Shown piece by piece: positions 27,922 through 36,803 of a stretch of 64,000 nt of DNA. How positions within the stretch are numbered: the first letter of the stretch is position 1; each line of letters opens with the position of its first letter. The stretch comes from Flavobacterium soyae. Its GTDB lineage: Bacteria; Bacteroidota; Bacteroidia; Flavobacteriales; Flavobacteriaceae. The notes under the pieces were generated by a model. It did not search any database. It saw only the letters and a program-made list of their open reading frames with translations, and had not been told where the DNA came from. The DNA is taken from assembly GCF_021245985.1 (NCBI RefSeq), contig NZ_JAJQXA010000018.1, forward strand, positions 34,010-98,009. Direction: 5' to 3'. A program made the translations under genes and the position numbers.

Positions 27922-28971
27922 TTACAAAGAATTCCCAATTCCGACTAAAATGATCGAAAGCATTATCAATCCGATTCCCAAAATAAAAGTGCCGAATGTT
28001 TTTTTAGAAACACCTTTCCACTCTTTCAAATAAAATCCCCAAAAATTAGCCGTTAAAATAATGGCTGCCATATGCAGGATCCATGAACTGGCGCCATTTC
28101 CCAGCTTGCTTTCGCCCATTCCGTAAAAGAAAAACTGCAAAAACCACATTGTTCCGGCAAGTGCAGAAAACAAAACGTTTTTAGTAATTGGTGTAGATTT
28201 ATTGGTATAATCTCCAATTGTTTTGTTTTTGAAATTAAGGTAGATACACCAAATAAAATTAGTTGTTAAACCTCCCCAAAGCAAAACAATATAGGTTACG
28301 TTATTTTGAAACAATGGATTACAGCCAAATTCTACTGCCTGCTCTGCCATTGGTTTTCCGGCTTCGATTCCGTAATTAAAAAAAGAACTTAAAATTCCTG
28401 AAATTACTGCGATAATCAAACCTTTTACAAGGCTGAAATCTTTGTCTTTATCTTCATGTCCAACGGCGAAATCTTTTTCTTTAAGAATTCCGGCTTTTCC
28501 AGAGATTGCAATTCCTAAAAGGCAGACTACAACACCTAATAAAACCAATTGCCCGCCAGAACTTGCCAGCATTTCTGTAAATGAAACTTTACCTTCTGTT
28601 GGATATAAATCGTAATATATTGAAGGAACTAAAGCGCCAAAGGCAGAACAAAATCCTAAAATGATAGAATTTCCCAGCGACATTCCTAAATAACGAACGC
28701 CAAGACCGTATGTTAAACCTCCAATTCCCCAAATTAATCCCATCGAAAAAGTAAAGGTTTTGATGGCTGGTGAAGCTGCTGCAATAATTTCAGTAAAATT
28801 TGGAATCGTTAAATAAGCTGCAATTGGGGGTACTATTAACCAGGAAAAAAAACCGCCAACAAGCCAGTAACTTTCCCAGGCCCAATCTTTTACTTTTTTA
28901 AAAGGCATATAAAAACTACCCGAAGAAAATCCTCCGATAGAATGAAAAATGATTCCTAATAATGATTCCAT
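27922..28971 (-). CDS. rhaT: L-rhamnose/H+ symporter RhaT
   Basis: A 349-residue inner-membrane protein with about ten hydrophobic helices. Diagnostic RhaT stretches: GGFSSGSFYMPFKKVKDWAWE near the N-terminus, GLIWGIGGLTYGLGVRYLG, and FFFYGMGESKLG. It is the first gene of the rhamnose operon, 25 bases before rhaEW, and would import L-rhamnose with protons. The outer-membrane step must be supplied elsewhere, as no SusC-type receptor lies in this operon. Confidence 0.94.
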   Translation of the reverse strand: MESLLGIIFHSIGGFSSGSFYMPFKKVKDWAWESYWLVGGFFSWLIVPPIAAYLTIPNFTEIIAAASPAIKTFTFSMGLIWGIGGLTYGLGVRYLGMSLGNSIILGFCSAFGALVPSIYYDLYPTEGKVSFTEMLASSGGQLVLLGVVVCLLGIAISGKAGILKEKDFAVGHEDKDKDFSLVKGLIIAVISGILSSFFNYGIEAGKPMAEQAVEFGCNPLFQNNVTYIVLLWGGLTTNFIWCIYLNFKNKTIGDYTNKSTPITKNVLFSALAGTMWFLQFFFYGMGESKLGNGASSWILHMAAIILTANFWGFYLKEWKGVSKKTFGTFILGIGLIMLSIILVGIGNSL

Positions 28972-29354
28972 TTAATAATTTTGTATGTGGTTAATTGCGA
29001 TAGTTAATTTCGTTTTGTAAAATAATATAATGTCAAAAAGAAAACTGTCCTGTACTATCCTTTATGATTCGTGTATTTTTTGTTAAAAGTGTTCATTAAT
29101 TGCAAAGAACAATCGAATTGTATTGGAAAAATAAATTTAAAAACGCTACTTTAGCAATCGATTTCGTAATTATTATACCTTCATTGTAATATAACTGCCT
29201 GAAAACAAAGAACACTTTTATTTAATTGCTGTTTTTTGTAAGGAAAGTAATAAAATCAACATGTAAAGCCGTTTTTAGAATCGCTTTTTATAAAATTATA
29301 ATTAAAAAAATTTGTTTCAAGCCCCTAACCTGAAACTGATTGCAAAATACCAGC
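28972..29354. promoter_or_regulatory. Divergent control region between rhaT and the GntR gene
   Basis: A 383-base AT-rich gap that must contain the rhaT operon promoter and that of the GntR gene. I could not find a full TTTG-N17-23-TAnnTTTG promoter. The near-repeated words GCAAAGAACAATCG (29103) and ACAAAGAACACTTT (29206) on one strand, and GTTCATTAATTG, are noted only as candidates for operator half-sites. Confidence 0.35.
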
Positions 29355-30395
29355 ATGATTAAATTAATTAAAATAGACGAAGATTCGAGGGTTCCAAAAT
29401 ACAAACAAATTGTTGACTCGATTTTGCAGAATATTGCTAACGGAAATTTAAAAATAAACCAAAAAATTCCTTCTATAAACGGTTTCAGTGAAGAGTTTTA
29501 TATGTCGCGTGATACTGTTGAAAAAGCATATAATATTTTAAAAGAAAGAAAAATCATTACTTCGATTAGAGGAAAGGGATATTATATTACCCGAACAAAA
29601 TTGGAGTCGAAAGTAAATATTTTGTTTTTATTTAATAAACTGAGCGCTTACAAAATGAAAACTTACAGCTCATTTATTGATACTCTTGGTGCCAATGCAC
29701 ATACTGATCTTCATATTTATCATTGCGACGAAACGCTGTTTTTAAATTTACTGGATAAATTTGAGGGGGCTTATGATTATTATGTTATTACTACACATTT
29801 TAAAACAGATGAGTTAAAACATTTAAGTTTTACGGATGAAGTTGCCAAAGCTATTCAGAGAATTCCGGAAGAAAAACTGGTTTTAATGGATAATATTAAA
29901 CTTTCGCATGAGGGTGAAATCATTAAAATTTATCAGGATTTTGAAAATGATATTTACAATGCACTAAAAGAAGGTTTAACCAAAATTACCAAATACAAGA
30001 AACTAATTTTAGTTTATCCTGATAAAGCGGTTTATCCTTATCCGAGAAGAATACTGCACGGTTTTAGAAAATTTTGTGTTGAACATGAAATCAATTTTGA
30101 GATTTTAAGTGAAGTTTATGACGATATGATCCTTAAAAAAGGTGACTTATTTATCACTATTGAAGAATCTGATCTGGTGAATTTAATGAAACAGATTCGT
30201 GATGAGGAATATGTTTTAGGAAAAGATATTGGCGTTATCTCATACAATGACACACCTCTAAAAGAATTATTAGGCATAACCGTTATGTCAACTGATTTTA
30301 ATATTATGGGAGAAACTGCTGCCCGAATGATTTTGAATAAAGAAAAAGGGCAGTTTAAAGTGCCTTTTAATTTTATTGACAGGAATTCTATTTAG
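29355..30395 (+). CDS. GntR-family regulator with LacI-like sensor, probable rhamnose regulator
   Basis: About 346 residues from ATG 29355 (MIKLIKIDEDSRVPKYKQ); an in-frame TTG lies 15 bases upstream. The N-terminal winged helix (about 5-80) is GntR type: PKYKQIVDSILQNI, QKIPSINGFSEEF, SRDTVEKAYNILKERKII, GKGYYITRT. The rest (about 90-346) resembles a periplasmic-binding-like effector domain (DVGVISYNDTPLKELLGITV-type ending with TAARMIL). This fusion is common in Bacteroidetes sugar regulators. Divergent position from rhaT suggests it controls the rhamnose operon; Bacteroides instead uses an AraC-type RhaR. Confidence 0.88.
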   Translation: MIKLIKIDEDSRVPKYKQIVDSILQNIANGNLKINQKIPSINGFSEEFYMSRDTVEKAYNILKERKIITSIRGKGYYITRTKLESKVNILFLFNKLSAYKMKTYSSFIDTLGANAHTDLHIYHCDETLFLNLLDKFEGAYDYYVITTHFKTDELKHLSFTDEVAKAIQRIPEEKLVLMDNIKLSHEGEIIKIYQDFENDIYNALKEGLTKITKYKKLILVYPDKAVYPYPRRILHGFRKFCVEHEINFEILSEVYDDMILKKGDLFITIEESDLVNLMKQIRDEEYVLGKDIGVISYNDTPLKELLGITVMSTDFNIMGETAARMILNKEKGQFKVPFNFIDRNSI

Positions 30396-31103
30396 GAGTT
30401 TTGAAGTTTGACCAATTCATTTTTATCTTTTTAATTGATGTTTTGTTTGTGGCTCCAAATATTTCAATATTTCACCTAATATATTAAACAGATCTTTAAA
30501 CTTATCAAATTCCTTTTAAACCCATTTGTTTCAGCTTTTAGAACTGGGATCCATTCTCTATATAAAAAACTCTACATTGTAATTTTCATTATTCCATTCT
30601 TTGGACTAAATAGCTGGTCATTTTCTGCATTTTTTTGGAACTTTTGCTGTGAGAAAACAATTCACACATACCATTACTTTTAATGCATCATTTTTCATTA
30701 TATCACTCTAAATCAAAATATATTCCCGATTAATTGTAAAAAATGCCTTAAGACCACTTAATTTCTAAGACAATTTTGAGCACAATTAGATTCAATAATT
30801 CCAAATTAATTCTTAAAAATGGTCTATAAATACAATAAATTTTATTTCATTTTTTATTAATTTATTCTTAAAACCAAAAACCTTTCATAGCTTAAATAAA
30901 TTATAATAAGTTAATTTTCAATAAATTACTATATATTAATTCAATCTAAGAATTAAGTAAACTGCCATCATCGCTTTTATTTGTTAAAAAAAATGTAAAA
31001 AAAATACTATTCCTACATTATTAATTATTATTTTTACACAGTCTAAATAAGAATAATATTTATAGATATTTCTTATCTAAAAAGACATTGGATAAAAACA
31101 ATA
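30396..31103. other. Non-coding gap before the TonB receptor
   Basis: About 700 very AT-rich bases with no plausible gene. The GntR gene ends at its left with no clear terminator hairpin. The right end must hold the promoter of the HmuY-like locus. Apart from the dyad listed at 31063, I see nothing specific. Confidence 0.6.
31063..31079 (+). promoter_or_regulatory. Candidate operator dyad upstream of the TonB receptor
   Basis: TAGATA and TATCTA form a perfect six-base dyad around five bases, ending 24 bases before the receptor start codon. The position suits a repressor site, perhaps for an iron-responsive regulator, but it does not match a Fur box well and could be chance in AT-rich DNA. 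Confidence 0.25.
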
Positions 31104-33485
31104 ATGAAAAATAACAGCATCTACGGTCATTTACAAAAAATTATTACAGCAGCAATTTTTCTGTTTATCAGTTTAACTCAGTCGCAAAATAGCGTCAGTA
31201 TAAGCGGAATAATCTATCATTCCGGCATTCCCTTATCAAGAGCGGTAATAGTGCTGAAGCCTGTCGAAAAAACATCAATATCTGATCATAATGGCTTTTT
31301 TTCATTTTCAGGGTTATCAAATGGAGTTTACACGATCAGAGTTACGAATATGGGATATAAAGATTATATACAGGAGATTATTTTAAACGAACAGACCTTT
31401 AAATCTTTACAGATAGAAATGGAACCTGGTATTGATCTCAATGAAGTAAATGTAATAAGCCGCAGTGAAAATAAAAATCCTGAAAATCTTGTCAATGCCC
31501 GATATAGTGCTATGCCGGTAACAATTATAGATCGAAAAACCATTGAACTTATGGGAAGCCGCAGACTGGACGAAGTACTAAAAGAACAAACCGGAATTGC
31601 TGTTGTAAATAATATCAGCGGCGGAGCCAGATCAGTCGGAGTTCAGATGCAGGGTTTTGGCAGCGAATACATTATGGTTCTTATAGACGGGCAGCCTATG
31701 GTAGGGAGAAATAACGGTAATTTTGATCTTTCGCGAATCAGTGTATCTAATGTTGAACGTATTGAAATTATTAAAGGAGCTTCTTCGAGCCTTTACGGAA
31801 GCGAAGCTCTTGGAGGCACGATAAATATCATTACAAGACATGGTGTTATTGACCCGCAGATGCAGGCTTCTTTAAGTTATGGTTCCCTGAATATTGTAGA
31901 TGCTACGTTAGAAGGAGAAACTCCGTTTTTGGAGAATAAAGGAACTGCTAATGTCGCAGCAAACTACTACAGAACTGATGGTTACAACACTAATTCAAAA
32001 TACATTAAAGGTACGACTTCTCCGCCTTATGACAATTACAGCCTGCAGGGACGTTCACGTTATAAGGTAAATCAAAATAGTTATTTAGGGTTTAGCGGCC
32101 GTTACGGACTTCGCCGCTCTTATATGCAGAAGGATTTTGGCCTTGGTCATATATCCGGGGACAATCAGGATGAGCAGGATCTTAATCTCTCTCTTTCGTT
32201 TGACCATCGTTTTAACAGCAGTCTAAGAAGTATTACCAGATACTACCTTACTCATTATACTGCAGATATGAGTGTGGCATGGCAGCAAAACAACAGTGCT
32301 GTAACTCAGGATGTTTTTAAACAAACCCTGCATCGTATTGACCAGCAGTTTTCGTTCAGCAGTAATAATTCCTGCCAGCTTGTGGGCGGTTTTGGCGGCA
32401 GTATAGAAAATATGAATGATGATGCGCTGACAGGTGTAAACTCTCTTGAAACATTTTTCTCTTATATTCAAGGGGAATGGACTCCTTTTGAAAAACTAAA
32501 AGCCGTTGGCGGATTGCGATACGATTATACCAATAATTTTGGAGGAAGGCTGAATCCAAGTTTTGGGCTGCAGTATTTTATAACGCCTAAAATAACTTTC
32601 AAAGCTGGAATTGGTACCGGTTTTAAAGCTCCAGATTTCAAAACCAATTATCTTGTATTTTACAATTCAAGCAGCAACTATCTGGTTATTGGCAATGCGG
32701 TGCTCACTCCTACCCTGCAGCAATTGCAGGACGATGACCAGATAAGTGAAATAAGGCAGTATGTACTAAATCAGACAGCCGGAAAACTGCAGGCCGAAAA
32801 AAGTACGTCGTATAATGCCGGACTGGTTGTTGAACCTTCTAAAGCTTTTAAAATAGAGGGAAATGCTTTTTATCATAAAATAACAAATCAAATTAACAGC
32901 ATACAGGTCGCTACCGGTACAAATAACCGGATTATTTATACTTATCAGAACCTTCCTGAAGCCGTAAACAAAGGATTTGAACTTGCTCTTAAACTCAGTC
33001 CATTAAAAAATATGGAAATAAGTGCAGGTTATCAGTATTTAATTGCTCAGGATCTAAGCGTTAAAGACAGCATCAGGGCAGGAAAATGGCCTTACAGCCA
33101 AAATATACATGATCCTGCAACAGGAAACTCTTACAAACCGCGTCCGTCAGACTATTGGGGAATTGAAAACCGCTCACGGCACATGGCAAACAGTTCTATT
33201 TTTTACCGCTATGATCCCTGGAAAATTAATGCAAATATCAGGGTAAATTTTAGAGGTAAATATCCTTTTGGAGACCGAAATGGAAACCAATTTATTGACA
33301 AATATGACATTTTTGTGAAGGATTACTGGCTCACTAATGCCAGTATCGAAAAGCAGCTTTTAAAAAATCATCTCAGTATCAGGTTTACGGCTGATAATAT
33401 TTTTAACTACACAGATCCTCTCATGCCCGGACAGCCCGGACGTATACTCCTTGGCGGGGTAAGCTATCGTTTCTTTAAAGACTAA
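31104..33485 (+). CDS. TonB-dependent receptor, HmuR-like position
   Basis: A 793-residue outer-membrane receptor. Signal peptide about 1-28, carboxypeptidase-D-like domain (about 30-110; SGIIYHSGIPLSRAVIVLKP), plug (about 130-240; IDRKTIELMGSRRLDEVLKEQ, MVLIDGQPMVGR, ERIEIIKGASSSLYGSEALGGTINIIT) and a beta-barrel ending SYRFFKD. Size and plug are those of a metal, heme or vitamin receptor of the FecA/CirA class, not a SusC. Lipoproteins of the HmuY type follow directly (32-base gap), so heme or porphyrin uptake is inferred. Confidence 0.9.
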   Translation: MKNNSIYGHLQKIITAAIFLFISLTQSQNSVSISGIIYHSGIPLSRAVIVLKPVEKTSISDHNGFFSFSGLSNGVYTIRVTNMGYKDYIQEIILNEQTFKSLQIEMEPGIDLNEVNVISRSENKNPENLVNARYSAMPVTIIDRKTIELMGSRRLDEVLKEQTGIAVVNNISGGARSVGVQMQGFGSEYIMVLIDGQPMVGRNNGNFDLSRISVSNVERIEIIKGASSSLYGSEALGGTINIITRHGVIDPQMQASLSYGSLNIVDATLEGETPFLENKGTANVAANYYRTDGYNTNSKYIKGTTSPPYDNYSLQGRSRYKVNQNSYLGFSGRYGLRRSYMQKDFGLGHISGDNQDEQDLNLSLSFDHRFNSSLRSITRYYLTHYTADMSVAWQQNNSAVTQDVFKQTLHRIDQQFSFSSNNSCQLVGGFGGSIENMNDDALTGVNSLETFFSYIQGEWTPFEKLKAVGGLRYDYTNNFGGRLNPSFGLQYFITPKITFKAGIGTGFKAPDFKTNYLVFYNSSSNYLVIGNAVLTPTLQQLQDDDQISEIRQYVLNQTAGKLQAEKSTSYNAGLVVEPSKAFKIEGNAFYHKITNQINSIQVATGTNNRIIYTYQNLPEAVNKGFELALKLSPLKNMEISAGYQYLIAQDLSVKDSIRAGKWPYSQNIHDPATGNSYKPRPSDYWGIENRSRHMANSSIFYRYDPWKINANIRVNFRGKYPFGDRNGNQFIDKYDIFVKDYWLTNASIEKQLLKNHLSIRFTADNIFNYTDPLMPGQPGRILLGGVSYRFFKD

Positions 33486-33517
33486 TAAAACCTAATTAAC
33501 ATTAAATATTTTCCCAA

Positions 33518-34237
33518 ATGATAACAAACAGACCTATTACAAAATGGTACATTTTACTGCTTCTGACTGCAGCGATTAATTTTATGGGATGCAGCAGCAG
33601 TGAAGAAAATACTGCTGCCACTCTGGAAGACGGCAAAAGTACTGTCGTTACTGATCTTGCCGGAGATACCGGAGCTTCTATGGGCGATGGAACAAACGGA
33701 AAAGAACAAAGAAGCTTTCATACATTTCTATTTCGTTTCAGTGATCAGAAACAGATTTGGCTGCACACCAAGGCAGACTCTTTGCAGTATATGAAAACGA
33801 CTGACTGGGATATTGCTTTTACCGGGCCTTACAACAGCGAGGTTTTTATAAACAATGCAAACTACCAATACAATCCGGGCTTTGGCGGACCGGCAGAAAA
33901 TACAGCAGTCGTTCTGCTTAATGATTCATACAAAAATATAACCCAGGCCCCTGCCGATACTGACTTTGACAACAGCGGGATAACCAAAATTGGCTGGGCA
34001 TCTTCTGAAAGCTCTGCCGGCTGGTTCTACTACAGCCTGAGCAGCCATATTATGCAGGCCATTCCTGATCGTACTTATGCTATTAGACTTCCAAATGGTA
34101 AATATGCAAAACTGCAGCTTGTAAATGCCTATAAAGGCAATCCGCCTGCAGTAACTGATCTTAACTGGCCTGCGCCTTATTTTACATTTAGATATTATGT
34201 ACAGGCAGATGGAAGCAAAAATTTAAACACAAAATAA
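33518..34237 (+). CDS. HmuY-like heme-binding lipoprotein
   Basis: A 239-residue lipoprotein: lipobox INFMGC (Cys25) followed by SSSEEN, acidic enough for surface export. The body carries the HmuY family pattern: a TTDWDIAFTGPYNSEVFIN strand, GWFYYSLSSHIMQAIPDRTYAIR, then KYAKLQLVNAYKG and a final YFTFRYYVQADG. HmuY proteins are all-beta hemophores that pass heme to a TonB receptor, here the gene immediately upstream. I did not try to assign heme ligands; known HmuY homologues use different residue pairs. Nine bases separate it from the next HmuY-like gene. Confidence 0.85.
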   Translation: MITNRPITKWYILLLLTAAINFMGCSSSEENTAATLEDGKSTVVTDLAGDTGASMGDGTNGKEQRSFHTFLFRFSDQKQIWLHTKADSLQYMKTTDWDIAFTGPYNSEVFINNANYQYNPGFGGPAENTAVVLLNDSYKNITQAPADTDFDNSGITKIGWASSESSAGWFYYSLSSHIMQAIPDRTYAIRLPNGKYAKLQLVNAYKGNPPAVTDLNWPAPYFTFRYYVQADGSKNLNTK

Positions 34238-34246
34238 TATAACCCG

Positions 34247-35047
34247 ATGAGAAAATTTAAAGCCTTAACCAAGAAAATACCACAAACACTGCTGCTGCTT
34301 TTTCTTATTACTGCATTAATGAGTGCATGCACATCTGATGACAGTAAACCCGCTGAAGAAGGAAATGAAGAAAACCCTGACACTGAAATACCCAATTCGA
34401 ATTTATATTACAAAGTAATTCATGTAAAAAACTATCAGGGAAGCACTTCCGATGAAAATCCTACGGCTCCATCTGCAACTTTATATTACAGCCTTGAAGA
34501 AAATAAAGCTGTTGACGGATCGTACAAAAAAACACGCAAATGGGATTTAGCTTTTGGAGGACTTTATGCCAGTTTTTTGTCGGGCAATAATGGAAGCAAC
34601 TCACAAAATAATGGTTCTCTGGCGGGCGGCATAGGCGGTATCACTATTGCAGCTAAACATTTTAACGATGTGGTTGATATTCCGGCAGACAGTGAATTTA
34701 AAACCGGTATTGATCTGATTGGTACAGATGATGCCGGGGCTTTTGGCAATGGAACAGGCTGGTATTTGTATGATTTTGGCGGTGATGTTGTTTCTAACGG
34801 CAATGCACAAAAGGCCCATGTAGCGTATGCACTTGGCGAGCCGCTTACCATTGCGAATGGTACTGTTATTCCTGCAAGAACAATTATACTTAAAACTGCA
34901 AACGGCAGTTACGCTAAAATTAAAATGATATCAGTTTACAAAGATGTTTATAGTCCGGCAGACTGGTACAAAGATACACCGCATATGTACTACACATTCG
35001 ATTATGTAATGGTACCGGCCGGAAGCACCAAATTTGAAATTAGATAA
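34247..35047 (+). CDS. HmuY-like lipoprotein, second paralogue
   Basis: A 266-residue lipoprotein with lipobox MSAC (Cys28), then TSDDSKPAEEG, an acidic tether. HmuY-type features: TRKWDLAFGGLYASF, GTGWYLYDFGG, PARTIILKTANGSYAKIKMISVYK and PHMYYTFDYVMV. It differs from its neighbour by a glycine/asparagine-rich insertion (about 105-130; NNGSNSQNNGSLAGGIGG). Two HmuY-type genes side by side suggest either ligand specialisation or a relay. Confidence 0.85.
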   Translation: MRKFKALTKKIPQTLLLLFLITALMSACTSDDSKPAEEGNEENPDTEIPNSNLYYKVIHVKNYQGSTSDENPTAPSATLYYSLEENKAVDGSYKKTRKWDLAFGGLYASFLSGNNGSNSQNNGSLAGGIGGITIAAKHFNDVVDIPADSEFKTGIDLIGTDDAGAFGNGTGWYLYDFGGDVVSNGNAQKAHVAYALGEPLTIANGTVIPARTIILKTANGSYAKIKMISVYKDVYSPADWYKDTPHMYYTFDYVMVPAGSTKFEIR

Positions 35048-35064
35048 CCAATCTCTCAATTAAC

Positions 35065-35811
35065 ATGAATATTATAAATGCCAAATTAAAGAAAATGCTT
35101 TTTTTTACTGCTGTAATGCTCTCTATTTTTTTGACATCATGCACTAGTGAAGAAGACAGATGGACAGATGTAAAAGAAGATCCTGTTACTGAAATCGTTA
35201 CTGATCTTGATGCCCGAAGAATTATATCTTTTCAGGTAACAAATCCCGGCGAATCCCAAGCTATATACAGTGCTGTAAATAATCTGGAAAAGACAATTAC
35301 AGTATATCTGCCTTCGTATTATGAATACCAGTATCTTGAAACTGCCATAACGCTGCCGGCAAATACTACTATTTCTCCTGCATCTAAAGAGCTCATTCCG
35401 GTATTTAATACAACACCTGTAACTTATACTACAAAAGCTGCCGACGGAACAACTGCGGTATATACTGTAAAAATCGTTATACAGCAGCCAAAACTTATTT
35501 TAGATGAGCTTTCGACTGCATCATCTGTTTTTATAGTTAATGCCGGAACCTCAATAACACTAAAGGGAGAAAATTTCCTTCCGTCTTATGAAATAACAAA
35601 GGTATTTGTAGTAGATGCACAGGGCAATAAAAAATGGCAGATGAAACAATATAACGAAGGGCTCAACATAGCAGGTTTTTATGCTATGTATGTTTTTGGA
35701 GCAACTGCTGATTCGCCACTGACCCTGGAGTCTGATACTGATTACTGGCTTATGATGGAAAGCTATAACTTATCGGTAACGATGAAACTTCCATTCAGGA
35801 TAACGAACTAA
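35065..35811 (+). CDS. Lipoprotein with Ig-like and IPT/TIG-like domains
   Basis: A 248-residue predicted lipoprotein (FLTSC, Cys26; then TSEEDRW). The first part (about 45-140) looks like a DUF5018-type sandwich: IISFQVTN, ITVYLP, TTISPAS, TYTTKAADGTTAVYTVKI. The second (about 150-248) resembles an IPT/TIG domain (VNAGTSITLKGENFLPSYEITKVFV). It has the same plan as the lipoprotein at 36804. Function unknown; it belongs to the HmuY-like operon by spacing (17 bases) and may be a surface accessory of the uptake complex. Confidence 0.75.
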   Translation: MNIINAKLKKMLFFTAVMLSIFLTSCTSEEDRWTDVKEDPVTEIVTDLDARRIISFQVTNPGESQAIYSAVNNLEKTITVYLPSYYEYQYLETAITLPANTTISPASKELIPVFNTTPVTYTTKAADGTTAVYTVKIVIQQPKLILDELSTASSVFIVNAGTSITLKGENFLPSYEITKVFVVDAQGNKKWQMKQYNEGLNIAGFYAMYVFGATADSPLTLESDTDYWLMMESYNLSVTMKLPFRITN

Positions 35812-35892
35812 AAATCTATTAAAATAAAAAATGCCTGTCTTCACTGCCAGGGTAATGAAAAAAGCCAATTAATCTATTAAATATAAATAATT

Positions 35893-36561
35893 ATGAAAAA
35901 AATAATTTTATCTATTGTAGCATTGGCTGCTATTTCATTTACATCTTGCAGTTCTGACGATCAAACTGCCGATTCACAAGCGCAGACACAGGAACAAGAA
36001 TTATCGAATAAAACCGGAAAAGCGGCGCTTGACCTTTGTACAGTTACTGCTACATCAGTAACAGTAAACAGATGGCAGGCCCCATCTTCTGTTGATGCAA
36101 ACTGGACTCCGGTAGCTGCAACAATTGGAGGTGTTAACGTACAATGGGAAGGTATCTATGGAGCCTCAATACGTCCTGTAAACAACACAGCGAGATGGTA
36201 TGTTGGTACAGTAAGTTTAAGCCAGACATGTGCTGACTGGGACGACTGGAACAGTAGTATTGCTGTTAAAAATGCATTGGCCAACCTTGGTACTGCGCCA
36301 TCAGATCCGTACAATGTATTGGGTTATGACGGGACTATTTCAGGAACAAACTACGGGTTAGGATATTACTCATACAATATCACAACACATATTATGACTC
36401 CTGCAAAAGCTATCGTTATCTGGAAAACAACCTCTGGTACAAATTCGCAATCGATCACTAGTCCTGCATCAGCGACAGAAGCTTACCTGGTAAAAGTAAC
36501 AAGCGTTACTCCAAGTGGTACAAGCAGTACAATAAACTATAACTGGACTCAGGTACTCTAA
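35893..36561 (+). CDS. Lipoprotein, possible divergent HmuY-like protein
   Basis: A 222-residue lipoprotein (SFTSC, Cys19; then SSDDQTAD, an acidic export-like tether). It is Trp-rich (WEGIYG, ARWYVG, ADWDDWNSS). The C-terminal third YGLGYYSYNITTHIMTPAK, then AIVIWKT, AYLVKVTSVTPSG and a final INYNWTQV, follows the order of HmuY strands seen in the two upstream genes (GWFYYS, HIMQAIP, KYAKLQLV, FTFRY). I infer a divergent HmuY-like protein; direct identity is weak and the WDIAF strand is not clear. Confidence 0.6.
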   Translation: MKKIILSIVALAAISFTSCSSDDQTADSQAQTQEQELSNKTGKAALDLCTVTATSVTVNRWQAPSSVDANWTPVAATIGGVNVQWEGIYGASIRPVNNTARWYVGTVSLSQTCADWDDWNSSIAVKNALANLGTAPSDPYNVLGYDGTISGTNYGLGYYSYNITTHIMTPAKAIVIWKTTSGTNSQSITSPASATEAYLVKVTSVTPSGTSSTINYNWTQVL

Positions 36562-36803
36562 TTAATAACGGCGTAAAAAAAACATGGGATCACGAAATGG
36601 TCAAAGATAATTGCAGTAAAAGCTGGCCGGCGATCTCTGCATAATACCCGTATCATATCATTCCCCCATGACTATCAAACGGCTTTATAAATTACCGCAG
36701 GCATTGAATGTACAGGCATTTTAAAAAATAAAAAGCAGACTTATTCAATAAGTCGCAAAATTAAGAAAATAAAATCATTTAAGAATTAAATAAAAATACA
36801 ATC

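Noticed and set aside
27897..27938. Longer start for the RhaEW fusion
   Set aside because: It overlaps the rhaT end and adds residues (MGILCKYLKKYMIT) not seen in the family; ATG 27896 is preferred.
31063..31079. A Fur box upstream of the TonB receptor
   Set aside because: The dyad is only six bases per arm and does not fit the GATAAT-type Fur consensus, so it is listed only as a generic candidate operator.
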